The notes beneath the pieces were generated by a model. The model searched no databases and was not told the DNA's origin. It was given only the letters and a program-made list of their open reading frames with translations. A program made the translations under genes and the position numbers. Below, piece by piece: positions 26,115 to 33,818 of a DNA stretch of 64,000 nucleotides (the stretch's first letter is position 1; each line of letters starts with the position of its first letter). The stretch covers positions 3,633,001 to 3,697,000 of the forward strand of contig NZ_AP018365.1 of NCBI RefSeq assembly GCF_016756395.1, written 5' to 3'. The DNA comes from Streptomyces sp. SN-593. Lineage in GTDB: Bacteria > Actinomycetota > Actinomycetes > Streptomycetales > Streptomycetaceae.

Positions 26115-27542
26115 TCAGTCAGTTAGGTGCTCGCGAAGCCGCGAGCGCGCCTCTCGAACCGTAGGCGAGGCCCCGTGGCCGACCGTATAGGAATACAGGT
26201 GGGCCATGCCTTCCCTCACGCGAGCAGAGTGCATCTGCTCGCCCGCGTCCAAGGCGGCGTGTGTCTGAGCGCACCCGGATGCAAGGTCACCGCACAGGAA
26301 ATACACCTCAGCGAGTCCCAGACGGTCGAGTACATGGCTGCGGCCGGCCTCGGGGCCGCGCCGCGCGAGAGCCGAGCGGATCTGCTCACCAGCCCGTTCC
26401 GCGTGCAACCGCGGTTTTTGGCGGGCCAGTTCCAGGAGTCTCCCCCCAGTGGTCCCGGTGAGTTCGGCGTCGTCGAAGTAGCTGATCCAGTACGGTTCGT
26501 CAGCAGACGCGTCGGCAAGGTCCTGCCGGGCAAGATCCGTCGCTCTTTCGAACGCCGTGGTACGTCCGAGCGCGGCCATGGCCCAGGCTTCCCGGGTGCG
26601 CAACATGGCCCGTAGCCGTGGCCCTGCAACACCGCGCGAGCCCTCCTGTGCCAGGCGGACCAGTTCGAGGGCGTCATGCGGCCGGCCGTTGTAGAGCATC
26701 TGCCGGGCCATGCCTGCCAGCACGTTGGCTCCCCACAACCGATCCCCACCCGCATGTGCGGCTCGTAGCGACAGACGGTAGTAGTCCTGTGCCCGTCGTT
26801 GGAGGCCGCTGTCCCATGCCATGGTGGCTGCTGTACCCGCCAGATACGCGAGCACGCGATGGAGGCGTTCCTCGACTACGGGAGCCTGGTGTTCTTCCAG
26901 AGTGGCAGCCACTTCGGAGAGCTGTCCGAGGACGGCTCGGCGACGCAGGCCCCCGCCGTAGCGGTGATCCCACGTGCGAAATGTCTTGGCGGACTCCTCC
27001 AGTTGCTCAACATCCCCCAGGCCCAGTCGCCCCGGGCGGGTACGCCGCCGGCCACCTTCGCCCGGGTGCATCCAGCCTTCCAGGCTGTCGAGCAAATGCG
27101 CGCCCGACAGGGTGGTGGCGGCGAGAGCGCGTGCCAGTGTGCGCCTGTTCATCGCGAGGTCTGCGCTGATGAGTTTCCCTGCGAGTTCCACGGTCATGTC
27201 AGTCTGCCAAGGGGAATCCACGTGTACCGGCACCTCCGCCGTGTCGGGTGGGGGTACGGCCTCGCCTTCCCACGGACGCGGGGCAAGGCCGACGTAGCCG
27301 CCGGGAATGCCCAGCCCGTCGGCGACGCGCACGAGTACGTCGTACGAAGTGACCTGCGTGCTGCCGGACATGATGGTGGACACCTTGCCGGGCGTCAGAC
27401 CGCAGGCGATCGCGATCCGGTTCTGTGAGAACCCGGCGTACTGCTTGATGATCCGGAAGGCGTCCGCGAAGTCGTGCTCAGCGAGCGCGCGACGCACATC
27501 GGCCCTGGTCAGGATTTCCTGCGGGATCTGAAGAGCGGGCAT
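26115..27542 (-). CDS. XRE-type regulator with C-terminal TPR-like repeats
   Basis: Residues 25-85 form an XRE helix-turn-helix (AGFSQNRIAIACGLTPGKVSTIMSG). The remaining 380 residues are helical repeats of the TPR type, as in Streptomyces regulators that receive a peptide or protein signal. The start at ATG 27542 has AGGAG 6 nt upstream; longer open frames upstream are shadow. The gene is followed at once by the SLOG-like gene, and the next genes upstream (from 27696) are divergent, so the shared 150 bp holds both promoters. The targets are unknown. The protein begins MPALQIPQEILTRADVRRAL, an arrangement I recognise from Streptomyces accessory loci. Confidence 0.8.
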   Translation of the reverse strand: MPALQIPQEILTRADVRRALAEHDFADAFRIIKQYAGFSQNRIAIACGLTPGKVSTIMSGSTQVTSYDVLVRVADGLGIPGGYVGLAPRPWEGEAVPPPDTAEVPVHVDSPWQTDMTVELAGKLISADLAMNRRTLARALAATTLSGAHLLDSLEGWMHPGEGGRRRTRPGRLGLGDVEQLEESAKTFRTWDHRYGGGLRRRAVLGQLSEVAATLEEHQAPVVEERLHRVLAYLAGTAATMAWDSGLQRRAQDYYRLSLRAAHAGGDRLWGANVLAGMARQMLYNGRPHDALELVRLAQEGSRGVAGPRLRAMLRTREAWAMAALGRTTAFERATDLARQDLADASADEPYWISYFDDAELTGTTGGRLLELARQKPRLHAERAGEQIRSALARRGPEAGRSHVLDRLGLAEVYFLCGDLASGCAQTHAALDAGEQMHSARVREGMAHLYSYTVGHGASPTVREARSRLREHLTD

Positions 27543-27695
27543 GGGAACTCCTGGCGCATTGTCCGCAGCCGTGACTGAACGTACCCAGCGTATTACCGAG
27601 GCGGTAACACCCGCCGGTACTTCTCTCGGATCGCGTCCGGGCCGACGCTGGAAGAACTTCGACTTCCACACATCGAGAGAGCGGGGACCCTGTTG

Positions 27696-28349
27696 ATGAC
27701 GGCATCGAATACAAGTACGCAGAGCCACTCCGGCGGCACGACGCAACCGGCTCCACCGACAGTGCCCTACGTGGCCCTGTGGAGCGGGGAGCGGGAGGGG
27801 CCGATGCCGGTGGTGGCGCGGCGGGACGGGCGGGGCATCCGGTACGCCGACGAGCGGTCGTTCGACCGTGACGCGAACGGCGTCCTGTGGTCCCGTGCGC
27901 CCTCTCAACCCGGTCGCGGGACACCGCAGTTCGGCAGCGTCCACAGCCTGCGCCAGCGCATCGCGATGGCCGGGCTGCGCTGCCAGATCTGCGGCGGGCC
28001 GGCCGACCGGACCCCCGACGGCGTGCTCTGGCTCATCGACGCCCGCCCCGGCGAGATCCTTCCCGACGAGGAGGACACCGCCCACCCTCCCGTCTGCCGC
28101 CCCTGCGCCCACCGCTCCACCCGCGTCTGCCCACACCTGCGCGGCAACCACACCGCCCTCCGCGTCCGGACCTTCTTCCCCAGCGGCGTCAACGGCGTCC
28201 TCCACGTCCCCGCCCCCAACGGCCCCACGATCGCGGACTCCGGCCCCATCGCCTTCGGCGACGCACGCCTGCCCTGGGTCCGCGCCCACCAACTGATCAT
28301 GCGCCTGGCCGACTTCGCCCCGATCGACCTCGACGACCCGCGCGCCTGA
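27696..28349 (+). CDS. Hypothetical protein with zinc-ribbon-like cysteine pairs
   Basis: The 217-residue product carries two CxxC knuckles, LRCQICGGPAD near residue 100 and VCRPCAHRSTRVCPHLR near 140-155, which could hold one or two zinc ions. The first 35 residues are polar and the rest has no enzymatic motif I recognise. ATG at 27696 is chosen, although the overlapping TTG at 27693 is possible. It is divergent from the XRE/TPR regulator and followed at 41 bp by a small gene with AGGAG, so it heads a three-gene operon that ends with an HTH protein. Confidence 0.65.
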   Translation: MTASNTSTQSHSGGTTQPAPPTVPYVALWSGEREGPMPVVARRDGRGIRYADERSFDRDANGVLWSRAPSQPGRGTPQFGSVHSLRQRIAMAGLRCQICGGPADRTPDGVLWLIDARPGEILPDEEDTAHPPVCRPCAHRSTRVCPHLRGNHTALRVRTFFPSGVNGVLHVPAPNGPTIADSGPIAFGDARLPWVRAHQLIMRLADFAPIDLDDPRA

Positions 28350-28390
28350 AACCGCCCCGATCGGCCCGCCCCCCTGACTCAGGAGCCTCC

Positions 28391-28711
28391 GTGTCCGCGA
28401 CCACCTGCACCCCGAACAACGCCCCACCACCCGCCACCGGCAAGCCGCGTACGTGGACCATCACCACGGACACCGGCTTCAGCATCAGCGGCCACCTCCC
28501 GTCCTGGGCCGCCGACAACCCCGGCGAGCACCGACTCCCCGTCGACCGCACCGGCCCCGACGACATCACCGAACTCGCCGCGACCTTCCGAGCCCACGCG
28601 GACCTCCTCGACCACCACGTACGGCCCGCCCTCCTCCGGGCCCGCCTCGACTGGCAGCTCCACGGCACCCTCCCTCCCGCTGCCGCTGGACACGGCACCT
28701 CGGCAAGCTGA
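28391..28711 (+). CDS. Small hypothetical protein
   Basis: The 106-residue product, starting at GTG 28391 behind AGGAG, contains a strand-rich first half (WTITTDTGFSISGHLPSW) and an acidic helix (DITELAATFRAHADLLDHHV). I do not recognise a family. The spacing of 41 bp upstream and 6 bp downstream places it in the middle of the operon with the zinc-ribbon-like and HTH genes. Confidence 0.6.
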   Translation: MSATTCTPNNAPPPATGKPRTWTITTDTGFSISGHLPSWAADNPGEHRLPVDRTGPDDITELAATFRAHADLLDHHVRPALLRARLDWQLHGTLPPAAAGHGTSAS

Positions 28712-28717
28712 CGTCCG

Positions 28718-28999
28718 GTGCCCACGCAACGTTTCCGACCCCGCCGGCTCCACCACGAGCCCGAGGCCGTCACCTGGGCACGCGAGAAAGCCGGCCTCAC
28801 TAAGCGCGCCCTGGCCGCACGCGTCGGCGTCTCGGAACAGCTCATCGGCGAGATCGAGTCCGGCTGGCGAAACGCCACGCCGCGCAACCTCGCGAAGATC
28901 GCCGACGCCCTCAACTGTCCCCTCGTCGTCCTCGAACGCAAACGCCCCACCCCGCCGGACACCCACCCACCGCTTGCCGCCCAGGCGAACACGGTGTGA
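28718..28999 (+). CDS. Small XRE-type helix-turn-helix protein
   Basis: Residues 15-70 are a complete XRE domain (AVTWAREKAGLTKRALAARVG, then SEQLIGEIESGWRNATPRNL and LNCPLVVLERK), and only a short proline-rich tail follows. It starts at GTG 28718, 6 bp after the preceding stop. Such minimal repressors are typical of prophage or mobile-element regulation, and the gene ends 168 bp from a tRNA-Lys gene. No integrase or other phage gene is present in the window. Confidence 0.8.
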   Translation: MPTQRFRPRRLHHEPEAVTWAREKAGLTKRALAARVGVSEQLIGEIESGWRNATPRNLAKIADALNCPLVVLERKRPTPPDTHPPLAAQANTV

Positions 29000-29167
29000 T
29001 CCGCGAAGCGCGGGCCACGCACCGAGCCCACGGTTCCCGGACGCTTCGCCCGGGACTCCCACACGCACTTGTCGCACGGCCCCGGGCATGGCTGTGCCCC
29101 GGCCGTCGTGCTTCGGCCGGGGCAGCCTCGTCCGCAGATCAGGGGCACCCGAGGGGCCCGGACGCGG

Positions 29168-29240
29168 TAGGCCGCGTGGGACTCGAACCCACAACCAATG
29201 GATTAAAAGTCCACTGCTCTGCCAATTGAGCTAGCGGCCC
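29168..29240 (-). tRNA. tRNA-Lys (anticodon TTT)
   Basis: The minus strand folds into a complete 73-nt cloverleaf: the acceptor starts GGGCCGC, the D-arm is AGCTCAATTGGCAGAGC, the anticodon loop is CTTTTAA with anticodon TTT, and the T-loop is TTCGAGTC. The first acceptor pair is G-T. The CCA end is not encoded. On the minus strand TATGCT lies at 29254-29249, only a few bases before the 5' end, and could be its -10 box. Confidence 0.96.
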
Positions 29241-29393
29241 GCACCGACAGCATAACGGGGCCGGGCCCGGTGGGGGTGCAGGTGTCGGCGGGAGGGGGCG
29301 ACGGGAAGGGGGCGGAACGCGGGCGGGCCCGGGTCCCCGCGTACGCGACGCGGGGGCCCGGGCCCGATGGGACCGCCTTACCGGCGGCCGAGG

Positions 29394-31535
29394 TCAGCCG
29401 TTCCGCTTCCACCGCGGCTTGCGGTCGCCGTACGACGTCGAGGGCGCGTTGTCGCGGCTGTAGGAGGACGGACGGGCGTCGCGGCGGTCGCGGTCGCCGT
29501 AGGACGGACGCGAGTCACGGCGGTCGCGGTCGCGGTTGAACGGCCGGTCGTCGCGCCGGTCGTTGGACGGACGGCGGTCGTCCCGGCCGTACGACGGACG
29601 CGTGTCCCGCCGGTCGCGGTCGCCGTAGGACGGACGCGAGTCACGGCGGTCGTCCCGGTTGTACGCGGGGCGCGCGTCGCGGCGGTCGCGGTCGCCGTAG
29701 GACGGACGCGAGTCACGGCGCGGCCGGTCCCCGTACGAGGGGCGGGAGTCGCGGCGGTCGTCCCGGTTGTAGGACGGGCGCGCGTCGCGGCGCTCGCGGT
29801 CGTCGCGCCGGTCGCGGTCGTAACCGCCACGCTCGCCCCGCTCCCCACGGTCGCCCCGGTCGTTCCGGTCGCCCCGGTACGGCGGGCGGCTGTCGCGGCG
29901 CTCGAAGTTCCCGCGGTCGTCGCGCCGTTGGTACGACGACCGCTCCTCGCGCTGCTCGGGCACGGCGGCCGCCGCCGCGGCGGCCGCGGCCTCCGCCGCC
30001 AGCTCCGCGGCCTTGGCCGCCACCGCCTCCTCCGGGTCCTCGCCGCGCTCGCGGGCGGACCGCGCGGTGAGCCGGTCCGCCTCCTCGCGCAGCTCGCTCG
30101 CCCGGCGCTGCACCCGCTCCAACTGCTTGGTCAGCTCGGCGACTTCGCGTTCCGCCTGGGCGGCGGCGTTCTGCACCGCGTCGGCCTGCACGTCGGTGAG
30201 CGAGCGGGCGCCGGTGATCCGGGCCACGTCCTCGTCGAACACGCCCGCGCCGCCGATGACGTGGCGCGAGGCGTCGACGCCGGCGTCCTCCATCAGCCGG
30301 AAGATCTGCTTGCGCTGGTGCGGGAGGGCCAGCGAGACGACCGTGCCGGACTGGCCTGCGCGGGCGGTACGGCCCGAGCGGTGCAGGTAGTCCTTGTGGT
30401 CGCCGGCCGGGTCGACGTTGAGCACCAGGTCGATGCCGTCCACGTGGATGCCGCGGGCCGCCACGTCGGTGGCGACCAGCACGTTGACGTGGCCGCCCTT
30501 GAAGTCCTCCAGGGTGCGGGTGCGCGCGCCCTGGGTCATGCCGCCGTGCAGCGCGTCGGCGCGCACGCCGGCCTCGATCAGCTGCTCGGCGACGCGGTCC
30601 GCGCCCATCTGGGTGCGGACGAAGATGATCGTGCGGCCCTTGCGGGCGGCGATCGCGGCGGTGACCGGCGCCTTGTCCTTCGGCTTCACGACGAGCACGT
30701 GGTGGCTCATGGTGGTCACCGCGCCCTGGGCGGCGTCCACCTCGTGGGTGACCGGGTCGACCAGGTAGCGGCGGACGAGGGTGTCGATCTCGTTCTCCAG
30801 CGTGGCGGAGAACAGCAGCCGCTGGCCGCCGGCCGGGATCAGGTCCAGGATCTCGGTGACCTCGGGCAGGAAGCCCATGTCGGCCATCTGGTCGGCCTCG
30901 TCGAGGACCGCGATCTGCACCTGGTCGAGCGCGGCGGCGCCCCGGTTGATCAGGTCGCGCAGCCGGCCCGGGGTGGCGACCAGCACGTCCACACCGCGTT
31001 CGAGGGCGTAGATCTGGTTCTGCATGGAGGTGCCGCCGCAGACGACCTTCATCTTCAGGCCGAGCACGTCGCCGTACGGCTGGAGGGCGTCGGCGACCTG
31101 CATCGCCAGCTCGCGGGTCGGGGTGAGGATCACACCGCGGGGGCGCTTGCGCTCGGTGTGGCCGCCGGCGAGCAGGGTGAGCAGCGGCAGGCCGAAGGAG
31201 AGCGTCTTGCCGGAGCCGGTGCGGCCGCGCCCGAGGATGTCCCGGCCGGCCAGCGCGTCCGGGATGGTGGCGGCCTGGATCGGGAAGGGGGTGACGACCT
31301 GGTTCTGGGTGAGCTTGCGGACGATCGCCTCGGGCAGGCCGAGGTCGGCGAACGTGACGGTGGGCTCGGTGGAACCGGCGGCCTCGGCGGACCCGTCGGC
31401 GGCGGTGTCGCCGTCGGCGTCGTCCACCGTCAGGAGCGACGTCAGGACCGGGTCGGCCTCGGCGACCGCGGTGGTCGCGGCGCCGTCGGCGACGTTCTCG
31501 GGCAGGGTGGAACGGTCGGCATGGTCATTGGACAT
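29394..31535 (-). CDS. DEAD-box ATP-dependent RNA helicase
   Basis: All core motifs of DEAD-box helicases can be read: Q motif FPIQAAT, motif I GRTGSGKT, PTRELA, TPGR, DEAD (VLDEADQM), SAT, IIFVRT, TDVAARGIHV and HRSGRTARAG. These enzymes unwind RNA duplexes in ribosome assembly and RNA decay, often in the cold. An N-terminal acidic tail of about 75 residues and a C-terminal tail of about 230 residues rich in RDRRDSRPSYGD-type repeats flank the core; such tails bind RNA. ATG at 31535 is chosen because the longer form (ATG at 31592) adds residues without a ribosome-binding site; GAGAGG lies 12 nt upstream of the chosen start. It is a single gene after the tRNA-Lys gene. Confidence 0.93.
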   Translation of the reverse strand: MSNDHADRSTLPENVADGAATTAVAEADPVLTSLLTVDDADGDTAADGSAEAAGSTEPTVTFADLGLPEAIVRKLTQNQVVTPFPIQAATIPDALAGRDILGRGRTGSGKTLSFGLPLLTLLAGGHTERKRPRGVILTPTRELAMQVADALQPYGDVLGLKMKVVCGGTSMQNQIYALERGVDVLVATPGRLRDLINRGAAALDQVQIAVLDEADQMADMGFLPEVTEILDLIPAGGQRLLFSATLENEIDTLVRRYLVDPVTHEVDAAQGAVTTMSHHVLVVKPKDKAPVTAAIAARKGRTIIFVRTQMGADRVAEQLIEAGVRADALHGGMTQGARTRTLEDFKGGHVNVLVATDVAARGIHVDGIDLVLNVDPAGDHKDYLHRSGRTARAGQSGTVVSLALPHQRKQIFRLMEDAGVDASRHVIGGAGVFDEDVARITGARSLTDVQADAVQNAAAQAEREVAELTKQLERVQRRASELREEADRLTARSARERGEDPEEAVAAKAAELAAEAAAAAAAAAVPEQREERSSYQRRDDRGNFERRDSRPPYRGDRNDRGDRGERGERGGYDRDRRDDRERRDARPSYNRDDRRDSRPSYGDRPRRDSRPSYGDRDRRDARPAYNRDDRRDSRPSYGDRDRRDTRPSYGRDDRRPSNDRRDDRPFNRDRDRRDSRPSYGDRDRRDARPSSYSRDNAPSTSYGDRKPRWKRNG
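29430..29850 (-). repeat. Imperfect in-frame repeats encoding the helicase RDR tail
   Basis: A word close to CGGTCGCGGTCGCCGTAGGA (plus strand) recurs about every 36-60 bp and encodes the RRDSRPSYGDRD units of the helicase C-terminus. Confidence 0.75.
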
Positions 31536-31715
31536 GCTGAAGCAAACCTCTCGGAGACTTACGGCACGCGCCAGCTCCACAGGTTGCTTCAAACCGCCTC
31601 GATGCGGTCAGCCACAGGAGAAAAGGAACGCGCCACGGGGCGCGTGTCAATCAGGCGCCAGGCAAGTGGGATCAAACGATCTACCAGCATACGCATCCGG
31701 TGTCGCTTTAGCGAA

Positions 31716-32687
31716 TCACCTGCTGAGCGCGCGTGCGGACCGGTGCTGGGAGGTCCCGGTGCCCGCGTCCGACCCGCCCGCGCCGCCCCCGGCCGCACCG
31801 GCCGTGCCGGTCCCGCCGGCCCCCGCGGAGTCGCCGCCGGCGCCCGTGGTCGGGTCGGCCGGGCCGGTCGGAACGGCCGACGTGGTCGGCGGGGCGGGGT
31901 CCGACGGGCGGCCCGAGGACGCGTCGCCGGTCGGGACGGCGGTCGGCGAGCCCTGCGCGGTCGGCGCCGGCTTGCCCGCGCCGGGTGTGCCGTCGGTCAT
32001 ACGGGGCGCGCCCTTGGACGGGGTCGCGCCCGCGCCGGGCGAGGCCGAGCCGTCGCGTCCGGCGTGCGACGTGGCCCCGGCGTACGCCCCGGCGCGCTGC
32101 GACGCGTACGGCCCGCCGCCGTCCCTGGCGTCCGCGCCGGAGCCGCCACCGGCCGCGGCCGGGCTGGACGCCTTCGAGTCCGGCGCCTCGCTGCCCGCGC
32201 TCACGCAGGCGGCCACGCCCGCGGCCACGAACGCCACCAGCGCCGCGGCGCGCAGACCCGCGCGGACCGCCGCCCGCGGTGGACGCGGGCTCGCGCTCCC
32301 ACCCGGGCTCACGCTCACACCCGGCACCGCGCTCCCACCCGGGCTCACGCTCACGCCCGGCACCGCGCTCGCATCCGGGCTCACGCTCACACCCGGCACC
32401 GCGCTCGCACCCGGGCTCGCGCTCGGGACCGGTGCGGCGTACGCACTCCGGCTCGCGCTCGGCGCGGGATTCACGCTCGGCGCGCGGCTCGCCCGCGCCG
32501 GGAGTACGGCGCCCGCGCTCGCCCCCGCCGGGGATACGGCGGGCACCGCGCGCACCGGCTCGACCGGGCGGAGCGCACGGACGCGCGCGGCCGGACGGAC
32601 CGCGCGGACCGGCTCGACCGGACCGGACTCGGCCGGACCCGTCGGCGGACGGGCGGGGGGTGTGGGGGCGGCAGCGGCTGGCGGCAC
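31716..32687 (-). CDS. Pro/Ser-rich single-membrane-span protein with 12-residue repeats
   Basis: This frame has a GTG at 32687 with CGAGG 7 nt upstream, giving 323 residues. The N-terminal 120 residues are Pro/Ala/Arg-rich and include three near-identical copies of a VPGVSVSPGGSA unit. A hydrophobic helix follows (AGLRAAALVAFVAAGVAAC, near residue 155) and then a Gly/Ser/Pro/Thr-rich tail. The helix ends VAAC, so it could also be a lipoprotein-like anchor. I recognise no family. Other frames are also open here because of the base composition, so the coding call rests on the membrane helix, the start signal and the tail composition. It lies between the helicase and the zincin-like gene on the same strand. 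Confidence 0.5.
   Translation of the reverse strand: MPPAAAAPTPPARPPTGPAESGPVEPVRAVRPAARVRALRPVEPVRAVPAVSPAGASAGAVLPARASRAPSVNPAPSASRSAYAAPVPSASPGASAVPGVSVSPDASAVPGVSVSPGGSAVPGVSVSPGGSASPRPPRAAVRAGLRAAALVAFVAAGVAACVSAGSEAPDSKASSPAAAGGGSGADARDGGGPYASQRAGAYAGATSHAGRDGSASPGAGATPSKGAPRMTDGTPGAGKPAPTAQGSPTAVPTGDASSGRPSDPAPPTTSAVPTGPADPTTGAGGDSAGAGGTGTAGAAGGGAGGSDAGTGTSQHRSARALSR
32305..32412. repeat. Three 36-bp tandem repeats
   Basis: Units at 32305-32340, 32341-32376 and 32377-32412 differ at only two or three positions each, and degenerate partial units lie on both sides. The unit is a multiple of three and encodes 12 residues (PGGSAVPGVSVS-like) in the minus-strand gene. Confidence 0.9.
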
Positions 32688-33095
32688 GTCGGCACCTCGG
32701 GTGGGATCGGAGCGGGGCGCGCGCCTCGCGGCTGCGCCGGCAGTCCTGCTCCCGGCCGCGCGGCCCTGGGTTTCGCCCTGCCCAACGCCGCCGCGGCCCG
32801 CCAGGACACGCCCGCGCCGCCCCGCCCGCACGGCCGGAGTACGCCCCGCCGGCACACCCGCCGGCGACGGCCCCGCCCCGGGCTCCCGGCGGATCGACCC
32901 GAACCGCTGCCGAGAGCCCCGAGCCCGGTCCACGAGCAGGCGGCCCGCCCCGGGCGCGCGGGGCCGCCCAGCCGTACGGGCCCCAGCGCGCGCACCGCCC
33001 GCACCCGTCCGCCCCGCACCCGCACCCGCACCCGCACCCGCAGCCCGAACACCGGGCGCCAAACACCGGGCACCGCACGCCTCACGCCCCGGCGG
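32688..33095. other. Stretch without a confident gene
   Basis: Open frames exist on both strands but give only arginine/proline-rich composition. Tandem CACCCG hexamers occur near 33018-33040. The minus-strand frame of the preceding gene is open through here, so a longer N-terminus of that protein cannot be excluded. Confidence 0.4.
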
Positions 33096-33437
33096 TCAGC
33101 CGTACCCCAGCGCGTGCAGGCGCGCGTCGTCGATCCCGAAGTGGTGCGCGATCTCGTGGACGACCGTGGTCTCCGTCTCGGCCACCGCCTCCTCCCGGGT
33201 GGCGCACATCCGCAGGGTCGGGCCGCGGTAGACCGTGATCCGGTCCGGCAGCACCCCGGCGTACCACTCACCGCGCTCGGTCAGCGGGGTGCCCTCGTAG
33301 AGCCCCAGCAACTCCTCGTCGCCCGGCTCCGGTTCGTCCTCGACGAAGACGGCCACGTTGTCCATCAGGCGGGTCAACTCGGCGGGGATACGGTCCAGCG
33401 CCTCGCCGACCAGTTCCTCGAACTCCTCACGGCTCAT
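33096..33437 (-). CDS. Zincin-like metallopeptidase family protein
   Basis: The 113-residue product has the metzincin-like motif TVVHEIAHHFGID near its C-terminus (HExxHxxG-type), where the two His and the following residue would bind zinc with the Glu catalytic. Its N-terminal part (EEFEELVGEALDRIPAEL) and PDRITVYRGP match a small, widespread actinobacterial metallopeptidase family of unknown substrate. ATG at 33437 has GGAGG 10 nt upstream; a GTG at 33446 is possible. It is a single gene, divergent from tRNA-Glu. Confidence 0.87.
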   Translation of the reverse strand: MSREEFEELVGEALDRIPAELTRLMDNVAVFVEDEPEPGDEELLGLYEGTPLTERGEWYAGVLPDRITVYRGPTLRMCATREEAVAETETTVVHEIAHHFGIDDARLHALGYG

Positions 33438-33593
33438 CTCCAGCACGCCTCCATTCTTCCCGCCCCGCACCCGGCGCACCCCCGCGACCCGCCCCACCGC
33501 GCCCCACCGCGCCCCGCCCGCCCCTCCTCGTCCTCCCCCGGGCGGCGAGCCCCGCGCCCCCGCGCGCGACCCGCCGCCGGCCGCCCAACCGTT

Positions 33594-33623
33594 TTGCCGT
33601 TCACCCGGCCGATCGCCTATGCT
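33594..33623 (+). promoter_or_regulatory. Promoter of tRNA-Glu
   Basis: TTGCCG (33594-33599) and TATGCT (33618-33623) are separated by 18 nt and lie about 47 bp before the mature tRNA 5' end, a normal layout for a vegetative promoter with a short 5' leader. Confidence 0.65.
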
Positions 33624-33670
33624 TCGCGGGTCCCCGAAGTGCGCCGCAAGGCCATTACGGCAGGCCCTCA

Positions 33671-33743
33671 GCCCTCATCGTCTAGTGGCCCAGGACGCCG
33701 CCCTTTCAAGGCGGTAGCACGGGTTCGAATCCCGTTGGGGGCA
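33671..33743 (+). tRNA. tRNA-Glu (anticodon TTC)
   Basis: This is a 73-nt cloverleaf with acceptor GCCCTCA pairing with TGGGGGC, anticodon loop CTTTCAA (anticodon TTC) and T-loop TTCGAAT. The CCA end is not encoded. Confidence 0.96.
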
Positions 33744-33818
33744 CCTTCAGCCGCGGCTCGGCACGCCGTGGCGCCGCACCCCACCGCGAGGCGCGGCTCC
33801 ACCGCGGGCGGTGCGCCC

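Noticed and set aside
32305..32412. CRISPR-like array
   Set aside because: The units are contiguous 36-bp tandem repeats without spacers and lie in a coding frame. No cas gene is present.
29168..33743. Integrated element between or beside the tRNA-Lys and tRNA-Glu genes
   Set aside because: No integrase and no second copy of a tRNA 3' end were seen nearby. The helicase and zincin genes look like core genes.
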